From NCBI GenBank assembly GCA_016719945.1, contig JADJYE010000010.1:124001-188000 (forward strand): a DNA stretch of 64,000 nt, read 5' to 3'. Shown here one piece after another: positions 45,950-54,631 of this stretch (positions within the stretch are counted from its first letter, which is position 1; each line of letters starts with the position of its first letter). The DNA comes from Polyangiaceae bacterium. Lineage in GTDB: Bacteria; Myxococcota_A; Polyangia; Polyangiales; Polyangiaceae. Both the position numbers and the translations under genes were made by a program. Under the pieces are notes generated by a model. The model ran no database searches. It saw only the letters and a list, made by a program, of their open reading frames with translations, and had not been told where the DNA came from.

Positions 45950-48226
45950 ATGTCCCGTCGCCGCCCGCCGTCGCTGTTCGCTCGCTGCCTCGTGGCCGCC
46001 GTGGTCGCGGCGTGCGCGGACGACGCAGGCACGGGGACCGGGGCGCAGGCCGGCAGCGGAGCGGGAACGGGAGCGGGAGGCTCGGGTGGACAAGGCGGTG
46101 CGCCGACCTCCACGTCGACGGGCATCGACCTCACGACGACCTCGACGGGCGGCAGCCTCCCGCAGTCGTTCTCTGTGCAGGGGCTCGTGGTGGACGAGGA
46201 CGACGAGCCCCTCGAGGGGGCGCTGGTGCTCCAGGGCGGCGGGGACATCCAGCTGCAGACCGGACCCGACGGCGCCTTCGAGGTCACCCTGACGCAGGCG
46301 ATCCCGGGCTACGTGACCGTCGTCGCCGCGAAGATCGGCTATCGCAGCGCCGGCCTCGAGCTGATCGAGCTCCCCGACGAGCCCGTGGTGCTCAAGCTCT
46401 TCTCGATCGAGGCGCCCGACAACCAAGCGTACAAATTCCTGGAGCCGGGGGTCGGCGATCACGCGGCGGACAACAAGACCAGCTTCTGCGGCCATTGCCA
46501 CACCACGTTCGCGGCGCAGTTTCAGACCTCCGCGCACGCGCGGTCGGTGCGATCTCCCATCGTGCAAGATCTCTACGCCGGCGTGGCCACCGCCGCGTCG
46601 AGCGCCGCGGACTGTGCTGCCGTCGGGGGTGTCCGCAAGAACGGTGCGGTCCCGGGCGAGCCCGGCTCGTCGACGCTGCGCTGTTACGTGGGAGACGGCG
46701 TGCTGCCGGATCTGAACGACGAGTGCGGCGGCGCCGCGCAGCCCGCGTGCGACGACCCCGCGCTGCCCATGGCCCAGAAGCCGAAGGCGTTCGGCGCGTG
46801 CGCGGACTGCCACGGCTTCGGGATGGACGGCCCCTCGGGGGGACGGGATCTGCTCGAGGCCGAGGGGGTGGGCTACGACAACGGCGTCCACTGCGACGCG
46901 TGCCACCACATCCGCGACATCGATCTCGACGCGCCGGCGGGCGCAGGCGGGCGGCTCGTCCTGCAGCGGCCGCGAGAGACGATCGATGGCCAGATCGGCT
47001 CGCCGATCCGCCCGGCGATGTTCGGGCCGCTCCCCGACGTGCCGAACCCCTTCATGGGCGGCAGCTACCAGCCCAAGTTCACGACCTCCGAGCTGTGCGC
47101 GGGCTGCCATCAGCACGAGCAGGCGGCGCTCGTTCCCGACGCGGAGCTCGCGCCGCGGTTCGCGGCGGGCCTCCCGGTGCACTCCACCTTCGAAGAGTTC
47201 AGCCTCGGGCCCTATCCGGCGCTCGGCTTCGAATGTCAGTCGTGCCACATGCCGCCGGTCGACGGCATGTTCAACTCGATCGACGTCGCGTCGGCGGACG
47301 TCGCGGGCCTCGCCAACGGCTTCGGCCGCGATCCCCAGCGCAACCGCTCCCACGCGTTCATCGGCCCGCTCACCAAGATCCCTGCCGTGCCCAGGCTGAT
47401 CGACGGCGCGCTCTCGGTGGAGATCGACGCCTCGATCGCCGCCGACACGCTCAGCGTCGACGTCGCCCTCACCAACGTCGGCTGCGGGCACGCCATCCCG
47501 ACGGGCGAGCCGCTGCGCGCCGTCGTCCTCGTCGTCGACGCGACCGCGTGCGACGTGCCGCTGACGCCCACCGGCGGGCTGCTCATCCCGGACGTCGGCG
47601 GCGCGCGCGCGACCGGCGCCGTGGGTCCGGGCCTCTCCTTCGCCGGTACGACGCTCACGTGGGCCGCGGCGGCTGAGTCGGCGGCGCCGGGGATGCGCGT
47701 GCGGGTCGTGCGACCGACCGGGACCTTCTGGGACTACGACGGCGTCGGGCTGTTCGACGGAGATTCCCTCACGCCGAGCGAGAAGGGGGTCGAGCGTCTC
47801 CAGCCGATCGGCGAGGCCGAGGTCCTCGCCCTCGCGGGGGACGATCTCGAGCTCGACGCGGCGCTCGCGGTCGCGGCGGGCGACGTCGTCTATCTGGTGG
47901 ACGACCCCCCCTCGGGCTTCCTCGACGGCGATCCGTCGAGCGCGTTGGCAGGCGCGGCTGGGGCCGTGTTCGCGCGGGTGCTCGTCGACCCGGACGGTCG
48001 GCGCATGGTGCCTCATCACCGCGCGATCGATATCGCCAGCGACACGCGCATCGGTCCGCAGCGAACGACCACCACCGACCACGTCTTCGCCGTGCCGCCG
48101 GGCTGCACCGACGCGCTGATCACCGCGACGGTGCTGTATCGCCCGCTGCCGCTCGCCCTCGCCGACGAGCGGCGCTGGCAGGGGAGCGACGCCATCATCG
48201 CCGTGGAGACGCGCTCGCTCCCCTGA
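45950..48226 (+). CDS. Five-haem c-type cytochrome lipoprotein
   Basis: 758 aa from ATG 45950, 49 bases from the divergent helicase start. A signal peptide (LFARCLVAAVVAAC) has a lipobox VAAC. A Gly/Thr-rich linker and a carboxypeptidase-regulatory-like beta domain (VQGLVVDEDDEPLEGALVLQGGGD) come next. Five CxxCH haem motifs follow: CGHCH, CADCH, CDACHH, CAGCH and CQSCH. The distal His ligands are not assignable by eye. The C-terminal half has MPPVDG and beta-sandwich segments (TLSVDVALTNVGCGHAIPTGEPL). It resembles octahaem/decahaem-type multihaem c proteins of respiratory or metal-reducing chains. The redox partner is unknown. A hairpin lies 14 bases after the stop. Confidence 0.88.
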   Translation: MSRRRPPSLFARCLVAAVVAACADDAGTGTGAQAGSGAGTGAGGSGGQGGAPTSTSTGIDLTTTSTGGSLPQSFSVQGLVVDEDDEPLEGALVLQGGGDIQLQTGPDGAFEVTLTQAIPGYVTVVAAKIGYRSAGLELIELPDEPVVLKLFSIEAPDNQAYKFLEPGVGDHAADNKTSFCGHCHTTFAAQFQTSAHARSVRSPIVQDLYAGVATAASSAADCAAVGGVRKNGAVPGEPGSSTLRCYVGDGVLPDLNDECGGAAQPACDDPALPMAQKPKAFGACADCHGFGMDGPSGGRDLLEAEGVGYDNGVHCDACHHIRDIDLDAPAGAGGRLVLQRPRETIDGQIGSPIRPAMFGPLPDVPNPFMGGSYQPKFTTSELCAGCHQHEQAALVPDAELAPRFAAGLPVHSTFEEFSLGPYPALGFECQSCHMPPVDGMFNSIDVASADVAGLANGFGRDPQRNRSHAFIGPLTKIPAVPRLIDGALSVEIDASIAADTLSVDVALTNVGCGHAIPTGEPLRAVVLVVDATACDVPLTPTGGLLIPDVGGARATGAVGPGLSFAGTTLTWAAAAESAAPGMRVRVVRPTGTFWDYDGVGLFDGDSLTPSEKGVERLQPIGEAEVLALAGDDLELDAALAVAAGDVVYLVDDPPSGFLDGDPSSALAGAAGAVFARVLVDPDGRRMVPHHRAIDIASDTRIGPQRTTTTDHVFAVPPGCTDALITATVLYRPLPLALADERRWQGSDAIIAVETRSLP

Positions 48227-48239
48227 CGCAGCGTGCGCA

Positions 48240-48262
48240 GACCGCGCAAGACCTGCGCGGTC
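48240..48262 (+). terminator. Hairpin downstream of the multihaem gene
   Basis: Perfect arms GACCGCGCA (48240-48248) and TGCGCGGTC (48254-48262) with a five-base loop lie 14 bases after the stop. No T-run follows, so it is a terminator-like structure by position. Confidence 0.55.
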
Positions 48263-48350
48263 CGAGCGTGCCCTCACGGGTGCAAGCTCTCGAGATCTCG
48301 CCCCAGCGAGCGCACCCCCCAAGGGCACGACGCTTGCGACAAATGCTCAC

Positions 48351-48905
48351 ATGGCGCCCCGAGAACGGACCTCCGACCGCCCCAACCTCGACCGCCCCGG
48401 CCTCGTGGTGTGGCTCACGGGCCTACCCTCCTCCGGCAAGTCCACGCTCGCGCGTGCGCTGTACGTCGAGCTGACCCGCCGCGGCTTCGCGAGCGTGATC
48501 CTCGACAGCGACGAGGTGCGAGACGCGATCGTTCCCCCCCACGGCTACTCGGACGACGGGCGTGACGCGTTCTACGAGACGCTCGCGCGGCTCGCGGCGG
48601 TGGTCGCGGCGCAGGGTCACGTCGTGCTGGTACCCGCGACCGCGAGCCGAGCGGCCCACCGCGTGCGCGCGCGCACCCTCGCGCCCAACTTCATCGAGGT
48701 CTACGTGGACACCCCGCTCGACGAGTGCGAGCGCCGCGACCCCAAGGGCCTCTACCGCGCCGCGCGTGACGGGGGCCTGCAGGCGCTGCCCGGCCGAGGC
48801 GCGCCGTTCGAGGCGCCCGAGGCGCCCGACGCCGTCGCGCACGGCGGGGACGACAAGACCGCGCTCGAGCACGTGCTCGATCTCGTCAGCCGGAGGCTGA
48901 GGTGA
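48351..48905 (+). CDS. Adenylylsulfate-kinase-like P-loop protein
   Basis: 184 aa from ATG 48351. The P-loop GLPSSGKSTLARALYVEL, the LDSDEVRDAI motif and the CysC signature DPKGLYRAARDGG are all present, along with VYVDTPLDECERRD. CysC phosphorylates adenylylsulfate to PAPS. Here the sulfate-activation partners (CysD/CysN) are missing, and the gene is coupled (GTGA overlap) to a phosphotransferase-fold protein. So the substrate may not be APS; such P-loop kinases can be paired with other phosphotransferases. Cytoplasmic. Confidence 0.78.
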   Translation: MAPRERTSDRPNLDRPGLVVWLTGLPSSGKSTLARALYVELTRRGFASVILDSDEVRDAIVPPHGYSDDGRDAFYETLARLAAVVAAQGHVVLVPATASRAAHRVRARTLAPNFIEVYVDTPLDECERRDPKGLYRAARDGGLQALPGRGAPFEAPEAPDAVAHGGDDKTALEHVLDLVSRRLR

Positions 48906-50032
48906 CCGCGAGGGAGCCGGCCCGCCGCCCCGTCAGCCCCCACGATCGAGCGCTGTTCGAGCAGCTGCTGCAGCGGATCGAGGCGGGCGCGGTCGAGCTG
49001 TCGTCGATCGAGCCGCTATCGGCCGATCGCGCGCCAGGCGAGCTCAAGCGCATGGGCTACGGGGCCCCGATGCTGGTGACGTACCGCGCGGGCGCGGAGG
49101 TCCATCGGGTGGTGTTCCGCACCCAGTCCCCGAACTGGTTCGGCCACGATCGACGCTCCGACCGGGCGTGCCTCGCCATCCTCGCGGCGGACACGTACCA
49201 CGATCAGCCGCGCCACGTCCGCGTGCTCGACGTCGGAGCCATCCGCGAGGACGAGCTCGTCAGCCTCCACGACGCGGGCGAGTTCTACGTCGTCACGACC
49301 TACGTCGACGGCGCCCTGTACGCGGAGGACCTCAAGCGGATCGATCACGCCGAGGTCGCGAGCGGCCTCGACGTCGCGCGCGCCGCGACGCTCGCGAAGC
49401 ACCTCGCCGAGGTGCACGGCGGGGCGCCTCCCTCCGCCGCTCCAGCCGTGTACGAGAGGGCGATCCGGGATCTCGTCGGCAGCGGAGAGGGCATCTTCGG
49501 CATCGTCGACAGCTACCCGGCCGACTTCCATCGGCGCGATCTGCTCCGGAAGATCGAGGAGCTGGCCCTCGAGTGGCGCTGGCGCATCGGGCGCAGCAGC
49601 GCGTGGCGGCTGCGTCGCACCCACGGGGACTACCACCCGTACAACGTGCTGTTCCGAGAGGGCGCGGACTTCACCGTCCTCGACGCGAGCCGGGGCAGCG
49701 CCGGCGATCCGGCCGACGACCTCGCCGCGATGAGCATCAACTTGTTGTTCGGAGGCATGCGGCGGCCCGCCGCGTGGCCGCGAGGGTTCCGCCTGCTGTG
49801 GGACACGTTCTTCGGCGCGTACCTCGACGCGACGGGGGACCACAGCGCCCTCGAGCACCTCCCCCCGTTCTTCGCCTGGCGCGCGCTGGTCCTGGCGAGC
49901 CCCGTCTGGTACCCGACCGTGCCCGAGCACGTCCGCGAGGCGCTGCTCGAGGCGACCGTCGGCTGGCTCGGCGCTGCCCGCATCGACCCGTCCGCCATCG
50001 AGGCGGACGTGCCGATGCTCGTCGCTCAGTGA
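48902..50032 (+). CDS. Aminoglycoside-phosphotransferase-fold protein
   Basis: 376 aa from GTG 48902, overlapping the previous stop by four bases. An APH/choline-kinase fold is indicated by the Brenner-type loop RLRRTHGDYHPYNVLFREG (HGDxHxxN) and the metal motif TVLDASRGSAGDPADDLAAM (DxSxGxxxxDDL in place of the usual DFDxA). An N-terminal lysine-like strand (MLVTYRAGAEVHRVVFRT) completes the ATP pocket. It is probably a small-molecule kinase acting with the CysC-like partner. The substrate is unknown. Seven bases at its 3' end overlap the convergent efflux gene. Confidence 0.8.
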   Translation: MTAREPARRPVSPHDRALFEQLLQRIEAGAVELSSIEPLSADRAPGELKRMGYGAPMLVTYRAGAEVHRVVFRTQSPNWFGHDRRSDRACLAILAADTYHDQPRHVRVLDVGAIREDELVSLHDAGEFYVVTTYVDGALYAEDLKRIDHAEVASGLDVARAATLAKHLAEVHGGAPPSAAPAVYERAIRDLVGSGEGIFGIVDSYPADFHRRDLLRKIEELALEWRWRIGRSSAWRLRRTHGDYHPYNVLFREGADFTVLDASRGSAGDPADDLAAMSINLLFGGMRRPAAWPRGFRLLWDTFFGAYLDATGDHSALEHLPPFFAWRALVLASPVWYPTVPEHVREALLEATVGWLGAARIDPSAIEADVPMLVAQ

Positions 50033-53000
50033 CCCGACTCGTGCGGGGCGCCGTGGGCCCCGTGCTCCGCGCCCCCGTGGGCCGGCGAGCGCGTCGACGG
50101 CGGCGCCCCGTCGGTAGGGGAGATGCGGAAGATGCGCTTCAGCAGCGACCCCAGGTCGTCGAAGATCGAATACGCGACCGGCGTCGCGAGCAGGGTCAAC
50201 AGGAGCGCGAGCGACTGACCGCCGATGATGACCCAGCCCGTCGCGCGGTTGGTGCCCGCGCCGGCCCCGCTCGACACGACCAGCGGCACCATGCCGGCGA
50301 CGAACGCGATCGTCGTCATCAAGATGGGGCGGAGCCTGTCGCGGTTCGCGAGCAAGATGGCCTGATCGCGCGGCAGGCCCTCCCTGCGAAGCTGGATGGT
50401 GTGATCGACCTGGAGGATGCTGTTCTTCTTCACGACGCCGAACAGCACCAGGATGCCGAGCGCAGAGAACAGGTTCAGCGACTGCTGGAACACGATCACC
50501 GCGATCAGCGCGAACGGGACCGTGAGCGGCAAGCTGAGCAGGATCGTGATCGGGTGCAGCCACGACTCGAACTGCGCCGCGAGCACCAGGTACATGAAGA
50601 TGAACGCGAGCAGGAAGGCGAGCAGGAAGTTCTTCGCGGCGCGGCCGAGCTCGCGCGACTGCCCGACGGGCGCGAGCTCGTAGCCCTTGTCCATCTTGAG
50701 GTCGGCCGCGGCCTTCATCGCCGCGTCGAGGACCGTCTGCTGCGAGCCGCCCGGCACCAGGTTCGCGTACAGGAACACCGTCTTCTTGCGGGCGAAGCGG
50801 TCGATGCGTGACGGCCCGGTCCCCTTGCTGATGTCGACCAGGTTGTCGAGCGACACGCTGCCGACCTTCATCGACGGCACCGTGAGCTGCTTCAGCTCCT
50901 CGATGCTGCCGCGCGCGTCTTGTTCGGCGCGCACGAAGACGTCGTATTGCTCGCCGTTCTCCGGGTAGTTTCCGACCTCGTAGCCGCCGACCATCATGCG
51001 CAGCGCGCTCTGGATGTCGTAGACGCTGACGCCGAGCTCCGCCGCCTTCTTGCGGTTGATCTCGATGCGCACCTCGGGCTTGCCGACGACCAGCGACGTG
51101 TCGAAGTCGGCCACGCCCGGTGCGGCCTTCATCGCCTCGCCGATCTTGGTCGTGTACTCCTCGAGCTTCTTCAGATCTGCGCCCTGGATCTGCATCTGCA
51201 CCGCGGCGGCGGGGCCGCCGCCGGAGAACGCGGGGATGGGCCCGACCTGAACGCGCAGCTTGTGCTGCTCGGCGAACTTCTGCGTGCGCTCGCGAGCGAC
51301 CATCGTCAGCTCTTGCTGCGTCCGCTTGCGCTGGGTCGGCGGCACGAGCTTCACGTAGATCGTGGAGAGGTTCTGCGTCTGCTGGGCGTCGTCGCCGATC
51401 GTGGTCACGGCGTACGACACCTCGGGGAGCTCCTCGATGTCGGCCGCCACGCGGCCGGCGATGATGCGCGTCGCCTCGAGGCTGACGCCCTCGGGCGCCC
51501 GCAGCGTGATCCCGAACTGCGACTCGTCCTCCTCGGGGAGGAAGTTCTTGTTGGCCTTCATGCCGAGCGGAACGATGCTCACGAGGGTCGCGACCGACGC
51601 GAGCACGATGACCCAGCGGTGGCGCATGCTCCACCCGAGGATCGCCATGTAGCCCCGCTCGATCAGCCCGTAGAGCCCGGTCGCTGGCTTGCGCGCGACG
51701 GACGGGTGCACCCCGGGCGGCGGCTCCTCGCCCGGCTTGTGGACGTGCCGCTTCAGGAACCTCGCGCTCAGCATGGGCGTGAGCACGAAGCTCACGACCA
51801 GCGAGATGAAGATCGAGAAGGCCATCGTCAGGCCGAACGAGTTCATGAAGCGGCCGACGATGCCGCCCATGAACGCGACCGGCAGGAACACCACGATCAG
51901 CGACAGCGTGGTCGCGAGGACGGCGAGCCCGATCTCCTTGGTGCCGTCGAGCGCCGCCTGGTACGGGCTCTTCCCCTTCTCCTCGATGTGTTTGTAGATG
52001 TTCTCGAGGACGACGATCGCGTCGTCGATCACGATGCCGACCGCCAGCGCCAGGGCGAGCATGGTGATGGAGTTGAGCGTGAAGCCCGCCCAGCTCATCA
52101 GCGCGAAGGTGCTGATGATGCTGATGGGGATGCTGACCGCGGCGATCAGCGTGCTGCGCAGGTTCCCGAGGAACAGCAGCACCACCAGCGCGGCCAGGAA
52201 CGACCCGACGATGAGGTGCTCCTTCACGGCGCCGATCGCGTTGCCGACGAACTCGGACTGATCGCGGGCGACCTTGATCTCGTAGCCCTTGGGCCAGAGC
52301 GGGCGGAACTCGTCGATGCGCTCCTTGACGCGCTGGACGACCTCCATCGTGTTCTTGCCGCTCTGCTTGCGGATGTTGAGCAGGACGGCGCTCTTGCCGT
52401 TCGTGTAGCCGACGCTGACCGGCTCGCTCATGCCGTCCTCGACGCGCGCGATGTCGGACAGCTTGACGATGTAGTTGTCGCGGGACGAGACGGTGATCTC
52501 GCGCAGGTCGTCGACGCTCTTCACCCGCCCGAGCGTGCGGACGGTGTAGACCGTCTCGCCCTGCTCCATGCGGCCGTTGGGCAGCTCGAGGTTCTGGGCG
52601 AGCAGCGCGCGCTCGACGTCGAGCGGAGAGAGGTTGAGCTTGCGGATCTTCTGGGGGTCGACCCAGACGTTGATCTGGCGCTCGCGACCGCCCACGATCG
52701 TCACCTGGCCGACGCCGTCGATCGACTCGAGCTGCCGCTTCACGACCTTGTCGGCGAACTCGGTGACCTCACGCACGTCTCCCGGGCCGGACGCGACCAG
52801 CGTCAGGATGGGCGTCGCGTCGGGGTCGAGCTTCATGACCTGAGGCTCGCGCGTGCCGGGGGGCAGGGTGTTCTTGATCGCGTTGACGCGCTCGTTGACC
52901 TCCTGCGCGGCGACGTGAATGTCCTTCTCGAGCGTGAACTGGACGAAGACCTGGCTGACGCCTTCGACCGACACGCTACGCAGCTCGTCGACGCCGGACA

Positions 53001-53223
53001 GCGTGTTGACCGCCGACTCGATGCGATCGCTGACCTCGGTCTCGACCTGCTCGGGGGCCGCGCCCGGGACCACGGTGGTCACCGTGATCATGGGGAAGTC
53101 GACCTTGGGGAAGCGGTCGACGCCGAGCCCCATGTACGAGAAGAACCCCATGACCGACAGGAGCATCACGATCACCGTCGCGAAGACGGGCCGCCGTACG
53201 CAGATCGCTGCCAGCCACTGCAT
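50026..53223 (-). CDS. RND efflux pump inner-membrane transporter (HAE1 type)
   Basis: 1065 aa from ATG 53223. Twelve membrane helices in the usual 1+5 twice pattern begin MQWLAAICVRRPVFATVIVMLLSVMGF. The transmembrane Asp pair is in ALALAVGIVIDDAIVVLENI (helix 4). The porter domains hold the DRFPKVDFPMITV and LPPGTREPQVMKLDPDATPIL segments of the HAE1/AcrB family. The C-terminus ends in a His-rich tail (SPAHGGAEHGAHGAPHESGH). That tail is unusual for a drug pump and may bind metal. The adaptor gene lies 12 bases upstream. No outer-membrane TolC gene is in the window. Confidence 0.93.
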   Translation of the reverse strand: MQWLAAICVRRPVFATVIVMLLSVMGFFSYMGLGVDRFPKVDFPMITVTTVVPGAAPEQVETEVSDRIESAVNTLSGVDELRSVSVEGVSQVFVQFTLEKDIHVAAQEVNERVNAIKNTLPPGTREPQVMKLDPDATPILTLVASGPGDVREVTEFADKVVKRQLESIDGVGQVTIVGGRERQINVWVDPQKIRKLNLSPLDVERALLAQNLELPNGRMEQGETVYTVRTLGRVKSVDDLREITVSSRDNYIVKLSDIARVEDGMSEPVSVGYTNGKSAVLLNIRKQSGKNTMEVVQRVKERIDEFRPLWPKGYEIKVARDQSEFVGNAIGAVKEHLIVGSFLAALVVLLFLGNLRSTLIAAVSIPISIISTFALMSWAGFTLNSITMLALALAVGIVIDDAIVVLENIYKHIEEKGKSPYQAALDGTKEIGLAVLATTLSLIVVFLPVAFMGGIVGRFMNSFGLTMAFSIFISLVVSFVLTPMLSARFLKRHVHKPGEEPPPGVHPSVARKPATGLYGLIERGYMAILGWSMRHRWVIVLASVATLVSIVPLGMKANKNFLPEEDESQFGITLRAPEGVSLEATRIIAGRVAADIEELPEVSYAVTTIGDDAQQTQNLSTIYVKLVPPTQRKRTQQELTMVARERTQKFAEQHKLRVQVGPIPAFSGGGPAAAVQMQIQGADLKKLEEYTTKIGEAMKAAPGVADFDTSLVVGKPEVRIEINRKKAAELGVSVYDIQSALRMMVGGYEVGNYPENGEQYDVFVRAEQDARGSIEELKQLTVPSMKVGSVSLDNLVDISKGTGPSRIDRFARKKTVFLYANLVPGGSQQTVLDAAMKAAADLKMDKGYELAPVGQSRELGRAAKNFLLAFLLAFIFMYLVLAAQFESWLHPITILLSLPLTVPFALIAVIVFQQSLNLFSALGILVLFGVVKKNSILQVDHTIQLRREGLPRDQAILLANRDRLRPILMTTIAFVAGMVPLVVSSGAGAGTNRATGWVIIGGQSLALLLTLLATPVAYSIFDDLGSLLKRIFRISPTDGAPPSTRSPAHGGAEHGAHGAPHESGH

Positions 53224-53235
53224 GGTCTTCCTAGC

Positions 53236-54468
53236 TCACTTGGCGATGGCGACGCCGTCGGCGAGCGCCGAAACGTTCTCGATGGCGATCTCGTCGCCCG
53301 GGGAGAGCCGGCCCGTCACCTCGACCAGGTCGCCGCGCGTCGCGCCGGTCGCGAGCAGCCGCTCCTCGACCTTGTCGCCGCTGCGCACGAACACGCGGCT
53401 GCCGCCCGTCGTCGCCACCAGCGCGGCCTTGGGCACGAGCAGCACCGGCTGCAGCTCGCCCGCGAGCTGCACGGTTCCCCGGGCGAAGAAGCCAGGCTTG
53501 AGCAGACGGTCGGTGTTGGGGATCTCGGCCTCGACCGGCATCGTGCGCGTGGCCGCCTTGATGCTGGCGCCCAGCCGCTTCACCTGGCCGCTGAAGATCT
53601 TGTCGGGGTGGGCCGCCACCCGCACCTCGATCGCGCCGCCGACCACGAGCAGGCCGCTCTGCGCCTCGGGGACCTCGAACTTGAAGCGCAGCGTGGTGTC
53701 GCTGGTGAGCACGACGAGCACGCGGCCGGGGCTCGCGTATTCGCCGGGCGCGACGCGCTTGGCCTCGACCACGCCGTCGAAGGGGGCGCGCACCTTCGTG
53801 TCGTCGAGCGACTTGGAAGACAGGCCGGCCTGCGACTGGGAGGCGATGAGCGCCACCCACGCCTGCTCGGCGCCGTTGCGCGCGGCGTCGTAGCCGGCGT
53901 CGGCGCGCTCCTTCGCGCTCTTCGCCGCGTCGAACTGGGCCTTCGAGACGGCGCCCTGCTCGTAGAGCTGCTTCGTCCGCTCGAAGTCCATCTTGGCGAG
54001 GTCGGCGCCTTCCTTCGCCATCTTCACGTCGGCGACGGCCTCGGCGTCGAACTTGCCAGGGCCCTTCAGCCCGAGGCGCGCGCGCTGCGAGGCGGCCGTG
54101 GCGTTCGCGACGTCGAGCCTCATCGCCGCCTCGCGCGAGTCGAGGTCGACGAGGACGTCGCCCTTCTTCACGATGGAGCCCATGTCGACGTTGACGGCGA
54201 GCACGGTGCCCGCCGTCTGAGACGCGATCTCGCTGCGCTCGTCGGGGTCGAGGGTGCCGGTGACCTCGAGCCGCGGGGGCACCTTCTGCTCGGTGACCTT
54301 CGCGAACTTCGTCTCGACGGGCGTGGCGCCGGCGCGGTCTTCGGCGACCGCGTCCTTCTTCGTCTCGTCCGGTTTTTTGCAGGACGACGCGGCGATCGAG
54401 AGGGCGAGCGCCAGCCACGCCCCTCGAGGGCACGCCGCGCGCAGCTGTGCGTGGAACGACCTCTTCAC
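53236..54468 (-). CDS. RND periplasmic adaptor, lipoprotein
   Basis: 410 aa from ATG 54468. Signal peptide LALALSIAASSC has a lipobox ASSC (Cys near 30). Membrane-fusion-protein features follow: barrel-sandwich hybrid (GTVLAVNVDMGSIVKKGDVLVDLDSREA), a coiled-coil hairpin rich in Lys/Ala/Glu (ADLAKMDFERTKQLYEQGAVSKAQFDAAKSAKER), a matching hybrid half (KVRAPFDGVVEAKRVAPGEYASPG) and beta barrel. It links the RND transporter to an outer-membrane channel. It is first in the operon, with an operator-like palindrome about 40 bp upstream. Confidence 0.93.
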   Translation of the reverse strand: MKRSFHAQLRAACPRGAWLALALSIAASSCKKPDETKKDAVAEDRAGATPVETKFAKVTEQKVPPRLEVTGTLDPDERSEIASQTAGTVLAVNVDMGSIVKKGDVLVDLDSREAAMRLDVANATAASQRARLGLKGPGKFDAEAVADVKMAKEGADLAKMDFERTKQLYEQGAVSKAQFDAAKSAKERADAGYDAARNGAEQAWVALIASQSQAGLSSKSLDDTKVRAPFDGVVEAKRVAPGEYASPGRVLVVLTSDTTLRFKFEVPEAQSGLLVVGGAIEVRVAAHPDKIFSGQVKRLGASIKAATRTMPVEAEIPNTDRLLKPGFFARGTVQLAGELQPVLLVPKAALVATTGGSRVFVRSGDKVEERLLATGATRGDLVEVTGRLSPGDEIAIENVSALADGVAIAK

Positions 54469-54509
54469 GTGGGTCTCTGGCTCATAACCAACCGTAACCC
54501 TCTGCGCAA

Positions 54510-54545
54510 AGCGTGAGCGTCCTCATTAACGAGTGACCGCTCAAT
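54510..54545. promoter_or_regulatory. Operator-like palindrome upstream of the efflux operon
   Basis: An AT-rich core CTCATTAACGAG (near-perfect palindrome) lies between TGAGCG and CGCTCA arms, offset by one base. It sits in a comparatively AT-rich 160-bp stretch, as expected for a TetR-type repressor site and promoter. No regulator gene is adjacent. Confidence 0.4.
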
Positions 54546-54631
54546 AAGTCGGCTCACCAACATCATGCGGGGTTTTCCCTTTCAAAACTGAAAGCTGACG
54601 CCGAGCAGTACGGACGGACGGCGCGCCGGCT

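Noticed and set aside
50920..54516. Plus-strand 1198-codon frame opposite the RND genes
   Set aside because: Antisense of the transporter and adaptor; low-complexity Leu/Arg/Asp composition.
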